24,481 bases of DNA. Source: a virus. A program made the position numbers and the translations under genes. The DNA lies in IMG/VR virus record IMGVR_UViG_3300045144_000086, positions 1 to 24,481 of that record; one strand, given 5' to 3'. This document shows positions 5,846 to 14,755 of the stretch, piece by piece (the stretch's first letter is position 1; each line of letters opens with the position of its first letter). The notes under the pieces were generated by a model that saw nothing but the letters and a program-made list of their open reading frames with translations, had not been told where the DNA came from and searched no databases.

Positions 5846-8800
5846 ATGAGTTTGATGAGTCTTGGAAATTTTGGACTCGGCTTCGTGGCACAGATGCGCG
5901 GAGTGCGATCCATCACCCTTGCCACTGCCGCCGTCTCCAAACTCCAAGATGAAGTGAACGCTCTCCGGCATCTTCAAGCGCGGGCGCGTATTGAAGCCTT
6001 TGGTGGGGATAAAGAAGCCCGGAAGTGGGGGCAGGCTTTTGGGATGCTGGCCGCGGAGCGAAGCGCGGAGCTTCGTGAGCAGGTGGAAGAACAGCAGCGG
6101 CTTCAAATGCGGCAATCCCTCATCGGCAAAGCAATGGTCGGTGTAGGTGTCGGCATGATGGGTGTCGGTGCCGCCCTTGGAGCGGGCCTCGGTGTGGCTT
6201 TGAAGAAGGCAACGCAGTTTGAAGCCACCATGAACATCGTGCGGATGAACATTCGGAACATTGATGCTTCGCAGTTGAAGTCTCTTGGCGAAGAGATGAA
6301 GGTGCTTTCTATCCGGCTCCCCGGCACTGTGCAGGATATGGCGAATGCTGCGGTGGTGCTCTCCAAGATGGGTATTCCCACTCAGGAGTTGGCCGCGGCG
6401 ACGGAGCAAGCCATTGTTCTGTCAACCGCCGCGGGTATTGACGCTGCGACGGCTGCGCAACACATTTCGACGGTCTATCTTACCACGAAGGCCACCCTTC
6501 CTGCGGCATGGAGCATGGGCGAAGCCATGCGCCGGATCAACTCGGCAATGGTGGCTCTCGCCACGTCCGGTCCTGTCACGGTAGATGAGTTGGCCGATCT
6601 CACCAAACGCTCCGCTGTGGCAGCGAATCAGCTTGGGTTGACCACGGATCAGACCCTTGCTTTTGCCGCTGCGTTGGGAGACCTGCGCATTCCGCCGGAA
6701 ATGGGTGGTAGTGCCTTGCTTCGTATTTTCAAGACGATTCAAAGTCAGCCTGAAAAGATTATCAAGGGTTTGGAAGCCGTGAATCATCCGGCGGCGAAGA
6801 TGTGGAATAGCCTTGCTGGTGTGGACAAGGTGAAGGCCGCACTGGAAGGCTTGAATATCGCCGCTCAGATGGAGCAGACCGGGCAGAAGATGGGTGGGCA
6901 GGCGGTGTCTTTGAGTAAGGTGATGGGTGAGATGTTTGGAAAGAACATCCGTACCGACATTGCCCTTGGCGCTCTCATGTCCAGTTTGCAGGAATCGTGG
7001 GACAAGGGGGAAAAGGGTCTTACTCGCTTGGACAACCGATTGAATACGGCGGCTCAGGGTATGCGTGAAGGTGCGGCGGCGGAACAGCGCATGGATCAGT
7101 GGGCCACCAGTCTTTCCGGTCAGTGGGAAATTATGACTTCGACGTTGGACACGTTCATCACCAGCGTTGGGGAAGAATTGGTGCCGCTGGCGAAGAAGGT
7201 GGTGAGCGTTTTTCGTTCGATTGCTGATTGGCTTGGGAGTTGGTCGGCGGCGCAGAAGAAGTTGCTTGGGTACGTTACGCTTTCCGCGGCGGCATTTTTC
7301 CTGATTACAGGTGCCATTATCGCTCTTGGCGGTGCCGTGAAGATTGCTACCATTTCCTTGAGTGCGTTGGCTCCGGCGTTGGCTGCTGGTACTGCGGGAG
7401 CCACGGGATTTGGTGCAGCACTCTCCGCTGTTGCATGGCCGATTACGTTGGTCATCCTTGGTGTGGCGGCTCTTGGTGCGGCGATCTACGGTCTCTACAA
7501 GCTGAAATTTTTTGAGGGTTTCGTAGATGGTTGGAAGACGCGGGCCAAGGAGATGAGTGAGGTATTTTCCGGTGTGAAGCAGATTTTCGTGGATGCTTGG
7601 GCGAGCATCAAAGAGGCGTTTGCAGATGTGGTGGTTTCAATGGGTGGGTCCGGCGGTGTGACTGCTTCCTTCCGTGACGCCGGTAAAGCCATCGGGATTT
7701 TTGCTACTTACGCGATGCAGGTGTACGTTGCCTACTTCAAGCCTTTCATTCAGCTTACGGTGAGTGCGGTGGTTTTGGCCGTGCGGACCATTGTTGCCGT
7801 TTTTGCCTATCTCGGAAGCGCCGTTTCGAGTTTCGTGACCTTTTTCCGCGGTGTTTGGGCTGTTTTGAAGGGCATTTTCACTTGGGATATGAGCACGGTC
7901 AAAGAAGGTTTCTCCCTCATCCTGAGTGCCATGAAAAGCTCTCTCTTGGGCTTCTTGACTTTTTGGAAGCGTATTTGGCGTGCCGCGGGGGATTTCATTG
8001 TCAGCTTCCTTCCTGAAAAGGTGCAGCTTGCTTGGCGCAAGATGATCGGGTGGCTTGCCGATGCGTGGGACCGCTTCTTGGTTTGGATTGGGTTGAAGGA
8101 GAAAACGCGGGCACAAGAAGAACAGATAGCACGCGATGGTGCCGTGAGTGCGGAGCAGCGTAAAGCGGAGCAGTTGCAGAAAATTCAGGAAGACGCCGCG
8201 GAGCGGCAGCGGGCCGGGGAGACGGCTACTACCAAAAGAATCGAGAACGAGCTTGCGGAGCGGGTGGCATCCTTCAAAGCCTACCAACAGGAGATTTTAG
8301 GGCTTCCATCGGAGAAGAAGGCTGAATTGGCCGGGAAAATGGAAGCCGAGCGGATCAGGGTCACTGAGATCATCCCGGCTTTAGAGGCGAATCGTATGGC
8401 CGTCTCCGGGGCTGGCGGTGTGGCTGGCGCGGCTGGCATGACTGGCGGTTTGGAGGCGTTGGTAGCGCAGGCGGAGAGCGCGGGTGTCTTGCAGGATTGG
8501 ATGGGGAATGCCGTTAGCGAGATGGTGTCTCGCATCGAAACGGCCACTCCCGAACAGGCGGAGCAGGTGTCTGCTGCTGCGGAAGCCTTGGCAAATCAGT
8601 TGTTCGAGAGCATCGGCGCTTCCATCATGCCGGACATTGCTACCTATGTGCAAAATCGTGCGACGGCGGATGTGGCGCAAGTGCAAGACCTCAATGCGCT
8701 TATTGCCGACATGACGGCAGATGTGGAGCCGTTGCGGGCTGCATACGAGCAGGCGGCGGCTTTGGCGGCAAGCAATCCCATGTTGGAAACTCTTGCGGAT

Positions 8801-9289
8801 GAGGCGGAGATTCGTCGTCAAGTTTGGATGGAAGAGCAGGGGTATGTGGATGAGCAGCGTGCTCTTCTTGAAGCTACGCGCAATAGCCTTGGGGCTTTGG
8901 CGGAGTATAAAAGTCTTCTTGATGTGGCAAATACCGCGGGTGGGACGCCGGAGCAAATGGCAGCGCGGGCCGAAGCCGTGCGTAAGCTGTTATCCTTTTT
9001 GTCCGGTAGAGACCTTCCCTATGAAGCTCCGTTTCGTCTTGAGGCGTTGCCCGGCGAGAAGGTTCCGCCTGCTGGCGCTCCGGGTGGTCGTCCGGGTACT
9101 CCCCCCGTTCGCGGCACCGGAAACGCTGTGGCCGATGCCGTTACGAGTGGGATGAACACCATGATAGAGCGGATGCCAAAAAAACTTGAGGGCACAATCA
9201 AGACCACTCTTCAAGTGGATCAGCGTGTGTTGGCTGAAACGGTCAATGAGTTCAACGCTAATGCCGCTGGTGCCACCGGAAATGGGTAA
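5846..9289 (+). CDS. Tail tape measure protein (TP901 core family)
   Basis: This 1147-residue protein sets tail length and is ejected ahead of the DNA. Residues about 118-300 match the TP901/phage-tail minor core: KKATQFEATMN, LSIRLPGTVQDMANAAVVLS, QELAAATEQAIVLST, then PVTVDELADLTKRSAVAANQ and LRIPPEMGGSALLRI. Hydrophobic Gly/Ala-rich segments lie at about 94-117, 473-500 and 500-550; these may insert into the host membrane during ejection. A second helical, weakly hydrophobic region (about 600-740) is followed by a coiled-coil, Glu/Gln-rich region and a Pro/Gly linker before the C-terminal 50 residues. No lysozyme or peptidase domain is evident. By the rough rule of 0.15 nm per residue the tail would be at most about 170 nm. 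The ATG follows GAGAGGG at 5831-5837. Confidence 0.95.
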   Translation: MSLMSLGNFGLGFVAQMRGVRSITLATAAVSKLQDEVNALRHLQARARIEAFGGDKEARKWGQAFGMLAAERSAELREQVEEQQRLQMRQSLIGKAMVGVGVGMMGVGAALGAGLGVALKKATQFEATMNIVRMNIRNIDASQLKSLGEEMKVLSIRLPGTVQDMANAAVVLSKMGIPTQELAAATEQAIVLSTAAGIDAATAAQHISTVYLTTKATLPAAWSMGEAMRRINSAMVALATSGPVTVDELADLTKRSAVAANQLGLTTDQTLAFAAALGDLRIPPEMGGSALLRIFKTIQSQPEKIIKGLEAVNHPAAKMWNSLAGVDKVKAALEGLNIAAQMEQTGQKMGGQAVSLSKVMGEMFGKNIRTDIALGALMSSLQESWDKGEKGLTRLDNRLNTAAQGMREGAAAEQRMDQWATSLSGQWEIMTSTLDTFITSVGEELVPLAKKVVSVFRSIADWLGSWSAAQKKLLGYVTLSAAAFFLITGAIIALGGAVKIATISLSALAPALAAGTAGATGFGAALSAVAWPITLVILGVAALGAAIYGLYKLKFFEGFVDGWKTRAKEMSEVFSGVKQIFVDAWASIKEAFADVVVSMGGSGGVTASFRDAGKAIGIFATYAMQVYVAYFKPFIQLTVSAVVLAVRTIVAVFAYLGSAVSSFVTFFRGVWAVLKGIFTWDMSTVKEGFSLILSAMKSSLLGFLTFWKRIWRAAGDFIVSFLPEKVQLAWRKMIGWLADAWDRFLVWIGLKEKTRAQEEQIARDGAVSAEQRKAEQLQKIQEDAAERQRAGETATTKRIENELAERVASFKAYQQEILGLPSEKKAELAGKMEAERIRVTEIIPALEANRMAVSGAGGVAGAAGMTGGLEALVAQAESAGVLQDWMGNAVSEMVSRIETATPEQAEQVSAAAEALANQLFESIGASIMPDIATYVQNRATADVAQVQDLNALIADMTADVEPLRAAYEQAAALAASNPMLETLADEAEIRRQVWMEEQGYVDEQRALLEATRNSLGALAEYKSLLDVANTAGGTPEQMAARAEAVRKLLSFLSGRDLPYEAPFRLEALPGEKVPPAGAPGGRPGTPPVRGTGNAVADAVTSGMNTMIERMPKKLEGTIKTTLQVDQRVLAETVNEFNANAAGATGNG

Positions 9290-9292
9290 GCA

Positions 9293-9904
9293 ATGGCTGT
9301 AACAACGCAGACACCTAAGAACAATTTGGGAGCACTGAATCGTGGTCCTGCCAAGGGTTTTTTGGCGGCGTATGACGACCCCAATGTGCGATTGGTGTTT
9401 CAGTACAACCCGCCTGAGATCACTGAGACAAAAGAGATGGAGTGGCCGGAGATCGTCATTCCCGGCGCGGATGATGCTTTGGCTAATTTTGGTGCGGGAA
9501 AGAGTTTCAAGCTGGCTTTCACGCTCTTTTTCAATGAGGTTGGCGAGTCGTACACGAAGCCCGGTGCGGTGCCTGCAAAGGATACCCGGCCCCCGGCTCC
9601 CCAAGGGATGCCGGACACTGGCAACCGGGTGGAGATGGCTCTGGCCTTTCTGCACTCTTTTACGGAGACACAACAGGCGACGGATCAGTACATGGGCCTT
9701 TCTCCGCGGATTCTGCTCTTTTGGTTCGGAGAGTCGCAGTTTGGGACCGGTGCGCAGTATCAATCTTCGCCCGGTGGCCCGGCCATGATTGTTCGGATTA
9801 CGAAGTTGACCACGAAACGGGGCTTTTTTGACAAGAAGACGCTGGTGACGCGCAGGGCAACCGCTGAGATCGAACTAACACGACACGCTCTGTTTCCGAG
9901 GTAG
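9293..9904 (+). CDS. Tube-baseplate adaptor, CIS-tube N-terminal domain-like (Afp7/gp48-54-like)
   Basis: This 203-residue protein starts three bases after the tape measure stop. It carries the pattern of the contractile-injection-system tube/LysM adaptor: VRLVFQYNPPEITETKEMEW, a FGAGKSFKLAFTLFFNEVGE strand pair, a helix NRVEMALAFLHSF, PRILLFWFGES, and closing strands MIVRITKLTTKRGFF and ATAEIELTRHA. In eCIS particles the homologous domain sits between hub and tube and is fused to a C-terminal LysM domain. Here no LysM follows, but the next gene encodes a LysM/gp53-like protein, so the function appears split over two genes. A role starting tube polymerisation is inference from this family. 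Confidence 0.82.
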   Translation: MAVTTQTPKNNLGALNRGPAKGFLAAYDDPNVRLVFQYNPPEITETKEMEWPEIVIPGADDALANFGAGKSFKLAFTLFFNEVGESYTKPGAVPAKDTRPPAPQGMPDTGNRVEMALAFLHSFTETQQATDQYMGLSPRILLFWFGESQFGTGAQYQSSPGGPAMIVRITKLTTKRGFFDKKTLVTRRATAEIELTRHALFPR

Positions 9905-9907
9905 GCC

Positions 9908-10222
9908 ATGCCGGTATATTCCACATCGCGGTACAAGGGTGGTCTGGTGGTTCCTATCCTTTCAGAGCGTAACGGGATCACCAAGGAGCGTCCTTATCTC
10001 TATACGCGCCCGGCAATCGGTAATGTCACGATTACGCAAATCTACACCACGCAGGACGGGGACCGTCTTGACCTTCTGGCTTTCCGTTTCGCCAAGGATT
10101 CGACGTTGTGGTGGATTATCGCGGAAGTAAATAAGATTTTCGGTTTTCCGTTCTTTTTGGCACCGGGCACGCCTCTTTTGATTCCGTCCTATGCCGATTT
10201 TCAGCGGCTTGGGGGTGCGTAG
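9908..10222 (+). CDS. LysM/gp53-like baseplate protein
   Basis: This 104-residue protein starts three bases after the previous stop, with GAGG at 9899-9902 as ribosome site. Its second half has the LysM-like signature shared with T4 gp53 and P2 gpX-type proteins: YTTQDGDRLDLLAFRFAKD, STLWWIIAEVNKI, then a loop and PGTPLLIPS. The double Trp and IAEVN are typical of gp53. The N-terminus (residues 1-45) has strands and a YLYTRP segment. It probably binds the hub or clamps the wedges; peptidoglycan binding is not required for this fold in baseplates. Its stop overlaps the GTG start of the hub gene. Confidence 0.85.
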   Translation: MPVYSTSRYKGGLVVPILSERNGITKERPYLYTRPAIGNVTITQIYTTQDGDRLDLLAFRFAKDSTLWWIIAEVNKIFGFPFFLAPGTPLLIPSYADFQRLGGA

Positions 10223-11505
10223 TGGCGGAGTCGATGGTTACTACCATTTCAAGCAAGCACCGCACCGGTGACTTCATGCGCCATGCGCTCCGGCTTTCCG
10301 TTTTCGCTCTTCCTGAGAAGACGGGGCGTAACGGATCAATGGATATTTCCGGCATTGTGTCCGGTGTGTCCATTGAGGAAGAGCATGGGGCGAAGAAGAA
10401 AGACGTGATGGCGACGGTTTCCGTTTTCAACTACGACTATGCTATGCAGGAAGTGGTGCTTTTTTCAGAGGGTCATAGGCTCGCCATTTCGATGTTTGAC
10501 GGGTACGTTGCCAGAGATTTTGGGGATTTCGTCATTGTGAATCCTGACCGGCAGTACGGAGAGAGTACGTCCTTGAATCTGCGGCTCCGGTCGGATCAAA
10601 TCGTGAATCAGCTTCAACCCATCTCTTACAAGTTTGTCAACTGCACCATCGCAGAAGCGGTTGCCGATCTGTGGCAGTCCTTGGGGTATCAGACCGACGT
10701 GACGCCCACGGATGAGACTTTTCCCGAAGTCATGTTGGCGAATGAAACGGCAGTGCAGTTCACGAAGCGGTGGGCGGAGAAGTTGAATTATGTATGGGGA
10801 ATCCGAGAGGGGAAATTCTACTTCAAGAAAGAAGAAGAAGTTGTGGTGGATCATCGGACTGACCCGAAGAACACCCTCAAATTCTCGCCGCCTTTTCCCG
10901 AAGTTGGCTCCATTATCTCCGCACGATCACAGGCGAAGACGGATCAGGCGCGGGGTGGGAAGCCGAAAATTGCCGGGATTGATTTTTCCGCGGGCGGTTT
11001 CTCTTCCGATATTATGAATGACCTGATTGCGGCGGGCAGCGTGCGCACGGAAGAAGGGCGTCCTATTGTCACCGATCCCACCAAGAAACCGTCTTTTCAG
11101 GCGACGGACGTGACCCGGTATAAACTGCTCTCCATGCTGCGTGGCCCGAATTTTCAAGGCGGAGAGGATTCTGATAGCGTTTTGTTGCCGCCCTACTCCT
11201 TGGTTCCAAATGTTCCCGGTCGCGTGGGTTTGATTCAGCGGAGCAACGATCAGGCGAGTGCCATGCGCGATATTCTTTTTGTGCAGAATGCCGTGAATAA
11301 CTATGAGTTGCAGGTGGTGACGTGGGGCAACGCCGCCTTGAGTGTCGCGGGTTTGGTGGACGTAGCCGGGCTTTCGCCCGAAGATAATGGGACGTGGTTC
11401 ATCAAGAAAATCGTTCATAACTTCGATTCCACGTACAAACAGACGTTGACGCTCTATCGTAATGAGCGGGAAGCGGTTGCCAAGAGGAAGAAGATCAAAA
11501 AATGA
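10222..11505 (+). CDS. Baseplate hub protein (gp27/gpD-like)
   Basis: This 427-residue protein starts with GTG overlapping the previous stop (TAGTG), about 7 bases after GGGGG at 10210-10214; an ATG at 10234 is a weaker alternative. It matches the late-control D/gp27 hub family. There is an N-terminal barrel with DISGIVSGVSIEEEHG and SVFNYDY, then a domain including CTIAEAVADLWQSLGY and AVQFTKRWAEKLNYVWGIREG followed by FYFKKEE. The C-terminus returns to a barrel (NNYELQVVTWGNAALSVAGLVDV) and ends with a Lys-rich tail. The family forms the trimeric hub converting the sixfold tube to the threefold spike, and the spike gene follows by ATGA overlap. Residues about 225-300 are a less typical, probably flexible insertion. 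Confidence 0.93.
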   Translation: MAESMVTTISSKHRTGDFMRHALRLSVFALPEKTGRNGSMDISGIVSGVSIEEEHGAKKKDVMATVSVFNYDYAMQEVVLFSEGHRLAISMFDGYVARDFGDFVIVNPDRQYGESTSLNLRLRSDQIVNQLQPISYKFVNCTIAEAVADLWQSLGYQTDVTPTDETFPEVMLANETAVQFTKRWAEKLNYVWGIREGKFYFKKEEEVVVDHRTDPKNTLKFSPPFPEVGSIISARSQAKTDQARGGKPKIAGIDFSAGGFSSDIMNDLIAAGSVRTEEGRPIVTDPTKKPSFQATDVTRYKLLSMLRGPNFQGGEDSDSVLLPPYSLVPNVPGRVGLIQRSNDQASAMRDILFVQNAVNNYELQVVTWGNAALSVAGLVDVAGLSPEDNGTWFIKKIVHNFDSTYKQTLTLYRNEREAVAKRKKIKK

Positions 11506-12866
11506 GATGGGTGAATCCACAAGACGGTCGCACCTACTTTCTCGGCAAGTACCGTGGGAGAGTAGTGCGTGTGGACGATCCCACGAAAGGGTGCCGGGTA
11601 CAGTGTCTTGTCCCTGATGTGTACGATGAGATTCCTTCCCCGTGGGCCATGCTTTCCCTGCCCGGAAGCGACGTGAAGATTCCCCCCGCTGGTTCGCAGG
11701 TGTGGGTGGAGTTTGAGCAGGGAGACCCCGACCTTCCGATTGTGTGCGGGTACACTCCGTCCGGCAAGGACGGTTCACAGGCTGCACCGGGGAATGCGCT
11801 GGCGGAGGATGACAACACCACGGAGATGTGCGGCGGCAAGGGTGGGGATGCCGTGGATGTGGAAGACGTGGAAGGCACCAACACCATCTTGGAGCCTACT
11901 ACTTCTTCACAGCCGGAGTATGGATACGTGCAATCCCTTCGGGTCAATTCTACCATGTTTGAAGTGGATGGGACTCCCCAAAAAGAGCGCCTTCAAGCCT
12001 ATCACGACACCGGCGCGTATTGGGAGTTTGGACCGGGCGGGCAGTATAATTTCAAGGCTTTTGGTGTCAGTACGTGGTGGTTGAAGGGCAGCAAGGTTGA
12101 GATGGTGAGCGGCGGATTGAAAGCCGTGGTGGGTGCTCCCGCGGAGTATTACTACAACGCCTCTGTCACCACTAAGATCGGCACGGCGTACATCCTCACT
12201 GTCGGTGGGGACATTACCGAGACGGTCAATGGGAGCTTGATTCAGACCTACGAAGGCGGGTGGACGCAGGATGTGGGCGGTCTTGCCAACCTGAGTTACG
12301 GTGCCCTGAGCATTATGAGTGGCGGTCCATGCAATCTTGGTGTTATGGGGGCATACCAGATTGCCGTGACCGGTGCCATGAACGTGACCGTTGCCAACGC
12401 CGACTTTCAGAACGGGCAAGTGACTGCCTACGCTCTTACCGCCATTGTCGGGAACATCGCTCTCACGGCGACGGCGGGGGCGTTTCTCATCACGTCCGGT
12501 ACCGCGCTCACTCTCATGGCAGGAGCCGCGGCGACTCTTACGGCGAGTGCGGCGGTGACTGTGACGGCTGGTGCGGCCATGACGCTCACGGCTTCGGCTG
12601 CGTTCACCATTACTGCGGCGAGCGTAGTGCAGACTGCGCCGACGAATACGATTGTGGGGAAAGTGTTTCTTGGTGTGGCTGGCGCGGCTAATCCGGCAGT
12701 GCTTGGGATTGAGTTTGTGGCCTTGATGACGGCTCTTTTTACGTGGCTTGACACGCACACGCACACGGGAAATCTTGGGGCTCCGACGACCGTACCCATC
12801 GTGCCTTCAACGTCTGTGGCCAGTCTGGTGACGGCTACTCAATCGAAAACGGTGACGTTGGTATGA
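11502..12866 (+). CDS. Baseplate spike protein (gp5/gpV-like) with beta-helix and HxH tip
   Basis: This 454-residue trimeric spike punctures the outer membrane. Residues about 14-90 form the OB-fold of the gp5/gpV family (YRGRVVRVDDPTKGCRVQC, then AGSQVWVEFEQGDPDLPIVCGY). A linker follows, then a domain with AYHDTGAYWEFGPGG near 166-180. Residues about 225-375 are a beta-helix, including five clean eight-residue repeats at 333-372. The C-terminus has DTHTHTGNLGAPTTVP at 417-432, the His-x-His pattern that coordinates a metal ion at the tip of gpV-type spikes. There is no lysozyme domain, unlike T4 gp5, and no separate PAAR gene is visible nearby, consistent with a self-tipped spike. Confidence 0.93.
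   Translation: MRWVNPQDGRTYFLGKYRGRVVRVDDPTKGCRVQCLVPDVYDEIPSPWAMLSLPGSDVKIPPAGSQVWVEFEQGDPDLPIVCGYTPSGKDGSQAAPGNALAEDDNTTEMCGGKGGDAVDVEDVEGTNTILEPTTSSQPEYGYVQSLRVNSTMFEVDGTPQKERLQAYHDTGAYWEFGPGGQYNFKAFGVSTWWLKGSKVEMVSGGLKAVVGAPAEYYYNASVTTKIGTAYILTVGGDITETVNGSLIQTYEGGWTQDVGGLANLSYGALSIMSGGPCNLGVMGAYQIAVTGAMNVTVANADFQNGQVTAYALTAIVGNIALTATAGAFLITSGTALTLMAGAAATLTASAAVTVTAGAAMTLTASAAFTITAASVVQTAPTNTIVGKVFLGVAGAANPAVLGIEFVALMTALFTWLDTHTHTGNLGAPTTVPIVPSTSVASLVTATQSKTVTLV
12498..12617 (+). repeat. Eight-residue beta-helix repeats in the spike
   Basis: Five consecutive 24-base units encode GTALTLMA, GAAATLTA, SAAVTVTA, GAAMTLTA and SAAFTITA, with looser copies (GNIALTAT, AGAFLITS) just upstream. The period of eight matches triple-stranded beta-helix spikes such as T4 gp5C. 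The units differ at the DNA level, so this is not a recent simple-sequence expansion. Confidence 0.85.
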
Positions 12867-13144
12867 AGGAAAAAGACGGAGATAGACTGCTTGAGGAAGT
12901 TGCGGACGGCGTGAAAGGGCTTTTCACCCCGGATGGGACGCTCCCGGAGTGGAAGGGGCTGGCCGATACGCAATTCGGGCAGCGAATCGTTGACTTGGCG
13001 GGGAAGGCCAAGGAAGCTGAGAGAGTGATTCTTGAACAAGCGGTGGTGCAGTTGCATGGCTTAGCGATGCTGGCGCAACATTTTTTGCCGCCGGGGACGA
13101 AGGTGAACGTGCCGACGCTTGAGGAATTGAAGAATGTCCGCTAA
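12863..13144 (+). CDS. Small helical protein of unknown function in the baseplate operon
   Basis: This 93-residue protein begins at an ATG overlapping the spike stop (ATGA); no strong ribosome site is visible, so translational coupling is likely. It is mainly helical and charged: an N-terminal helix (DRLLEEVADGVKGLF), a short loop with PDGTLPEWKG, and a long helix of about 30 residues (QRIVDLAGKAKEAERVILEQ onward) ending FLPPGTKVNVPTLEELKNVR. There is no membrane segment or known motif. It overlaps the next gene by 11 bases. It may be an assembly factor or small baseplate component; the sequence alone does not decide. Confidence 0.75.
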   Translation: MKEKDGDRLLEEVADGVKGLFTPDGTLPEWKGLADTQFGQRIVDLAGKAKEAERVILEQAVVQLHGLAMLAQHFLPPGTKVNVPTLEELKNVR

Positions 13145-14372
13145 CGGCCAATGGGTAACGCTGCATCTCGAACTGCCGCCTGCCTTGCAGTCCATTTTGG
13201 ACGTAGGGGCGGACGGGTTGGACGCGGTGGCTACTTTTTTGGAAGCGCAAGCGGCTTTCTTGCAGTTGATCGCGGACATGGCGCAGGCTCTTTTTGACGC
13301 CTACTCTGCCATTGTGAACGCTCTCATCACGATGGTTCAAAATTTTCTTCTCGACCTGAAAAATGCGGGCATCTACGTCTTTTTGGATTATCCGAATAAC
13401 TTGAAACTCTCCGACTTCAATCCGGCGGCGGAAGAGAATTGGGAAGGGACGATTTTTGATGACGACCTTCTTGCTGCTGCTTCCTTGAATGATGTTGACC
13501 TTGTGGCTATTGCCAAGCAGCGGAAATCGTGGAGCCGACAGTCAAATATGTTGCTGAGTTTCGGTGACGTGCTTTCCCGCATCTCCACCGGATTCTATGA
13601 CGTGCATGACCCTTATCGTCCGCGGTTTTCCGAGACGGCGGCGACCTTTGGGGTAGTGATTCTCGCCTATTCCGTGGAGCTTGCCCTGTTTTTGAAGATG
13701 GTACGGCAACTTTCTGACATCTTTGCCCTCTCCGATCTCCGGGGCATTCTTCAACCGGCTATTGTGTCGGATGCCTTCAAAGCACTTTGGGGCAAAGCGG
13801 TGGACGAATGGGATTCGGTGGATTGGGAAAATTGGAAGCCGCAGCTTCCCGCTAGTTTTCGCAATCCGGGGGCCTTCCCGAACTGGCTGGGGAGATTTAC
13901 TTTTCAAGACCTTTTTCCGCCACTCGGACAGTTATTGCAGGCGTTGGCGAACATGCTTGAATTGCTCCGTCCCAATGGAGATATTGCGAAATTTATTCAG
14001 GATATGATAAACGCTTTGGTCAGAAAGGTTGATAGAATCCGCAGGCTTGCAGAGACTTTGGCGGAGTTGGCCGATTTGATCCGAAACGTCTTTTCCGGTA
14101 CTCAGTTGTGCGCGTGTGCTATCAATTCCGCGGAAGGAAATAGTGGATTTATCAATGGTCTTCGCTCTGCCAAAGGCGCTCCGCAGTTTGAGAAAGCCCT
14201 TTGTTGCTCGGTGGTGCTTTACACCGGCGGGCCGGGCATCGTTCCCTTGCAGTTGCTTTTCAGTGGCGAAGGCGAGCCTATCCCCGGATCGAGTTATGAG
14301 GAAAATCTTGAGAATGAGCGGCAGGATGAGCCGATTGTGCCGCCGGACTACACGGGGCGTGATCCACAATGA
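13134..14372 (+). CDS. Unrecognised baseplate-associated virion protein
   Basis: This 412-residue protein starts at an ATG after GAGGAA about 6 bases upstream. It is largely helical. Residues about 25-85 are a long hydrophobic to amphipathic helical region (FLEAQAAFLQLIADMAQALF), a second such stretch lies near 175-200 (FGVVILAYSVELALFLKMV), and many Trp residues cluster near 220-240. After a charged helix, the C-terminal third has LCACAINSAEG and an unusual segment FEKALCCSVVLYTGGPGI leading into PLQLLF, then an acidic, Pro-rich tail. I recognise no family. Its position between the spike and gp25-like genes suggests a lineage-specific baseplate or hub protein. Confidence 0.8.
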   Translation: MSANGQWVTLHLELPPALQSILDVGADGLDAVATFLEAQAAFLQLIADMAQALFDAYSAIVNALITMVQNFLLDLKNAGIYVFLDYPNNLKLSDFNPAAEENWEGTIFDDDLLAAASLNDVDLVAIAKQRKSWSRQSNMLLSFGDVLSRISTGFYDVHDPYRPRFSETAATFGVVILAYSVELALFLKMVRQLSDIFALSDLRGILQPAIVSDAFKALWGKAVDEWDSVDWENWKPQLPASFRNPGAFPNWLGRFTFQDLFPPLGQLLQALANMLELLRPNGDIAKFIQDMINALVRKVDRIRRLAETLAELADLIRNVFSGTQLCACAINSAEGNSGFINGLRSAKGAPQFEKALCCSVVLYTGGPGIVPLQLLFSGEGEPIPGSSYEENLENERQDEPIVPPDYTGRDPQ

Positions 14373-14755
14373 GTGGGATGTTCACCAGCATTGAGAGGGA
14401 TACGATTTTGCGGGCACTCTCCGACTTGAGAGCCGTGTATTCCAAGTCAGAGGTTGCCAAGGAACGGCAGCGGCTTTTTGATTTACAGGCGGAGGTGGAG
14501 CGCAGACGGAAGGGCATTGAGGACGCTCGGAGTTTGCTGGCCGATTTGGAACACGCGGCGCGTTTGGTGCAAGCGATTGCACCTGATCTGGCTTATGCCT
14601 TCACGGTTCGTGCGAATGTGGTGCGGGAGCAGATAAAGAAGTTGAATCCGGCTGACTTAGAGCATAGAATGACGGGGATTGAAAACGATTTAGCGTTGGT
14701 GGCACTCTTGGGTGTTACGTTGTCCACGGATTACAGGGAGCTTTTTGAGGAATGA
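14369..14755 (+). CDS. Coiled-coil protein of unknown function
   Basis: This 128-residue protein starts by ATGA overlap. Residues about 20-60 form a strongly predicted coiled coil (KSEVAKERQRLFDLQAEVER and on through RRKGIEDARSLLADLEHAAR), followed by two more helices. It has no Cys pairs, membrane segments or catalytic motif. Such small helical proteins in tail operons often bridge baseplate subunits or act in assembly, but no homology is apparent to me. It overlaps the gp25-like gene by four bases, so its amount is probably tied to that wedge protein. Confidence 0.78.
   Translation: MSGMFTSIERDTILRALSDLRAVYSKSEVAKERQRLFDLQAEVERRRKGIEDARSLLADLEHAARLVQAIAPDLAYAFTVRANVVREQIKKLNPADLEHRMTGIENDLALVALLGVTLSTDYRELFEE

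Noticed and set aside
12045-12050. TATAAT inside the spike gene
   Set aside because: No -35-like sequence lies 16-18 bases upstream.
12498-12617. The octad-encoding DNA as a CRISPR or satellite repeat
   Set aside because: The units are 24 bases, contiguous, diverged at the DNA level and read in frame in the spike protein; there are no spacers.
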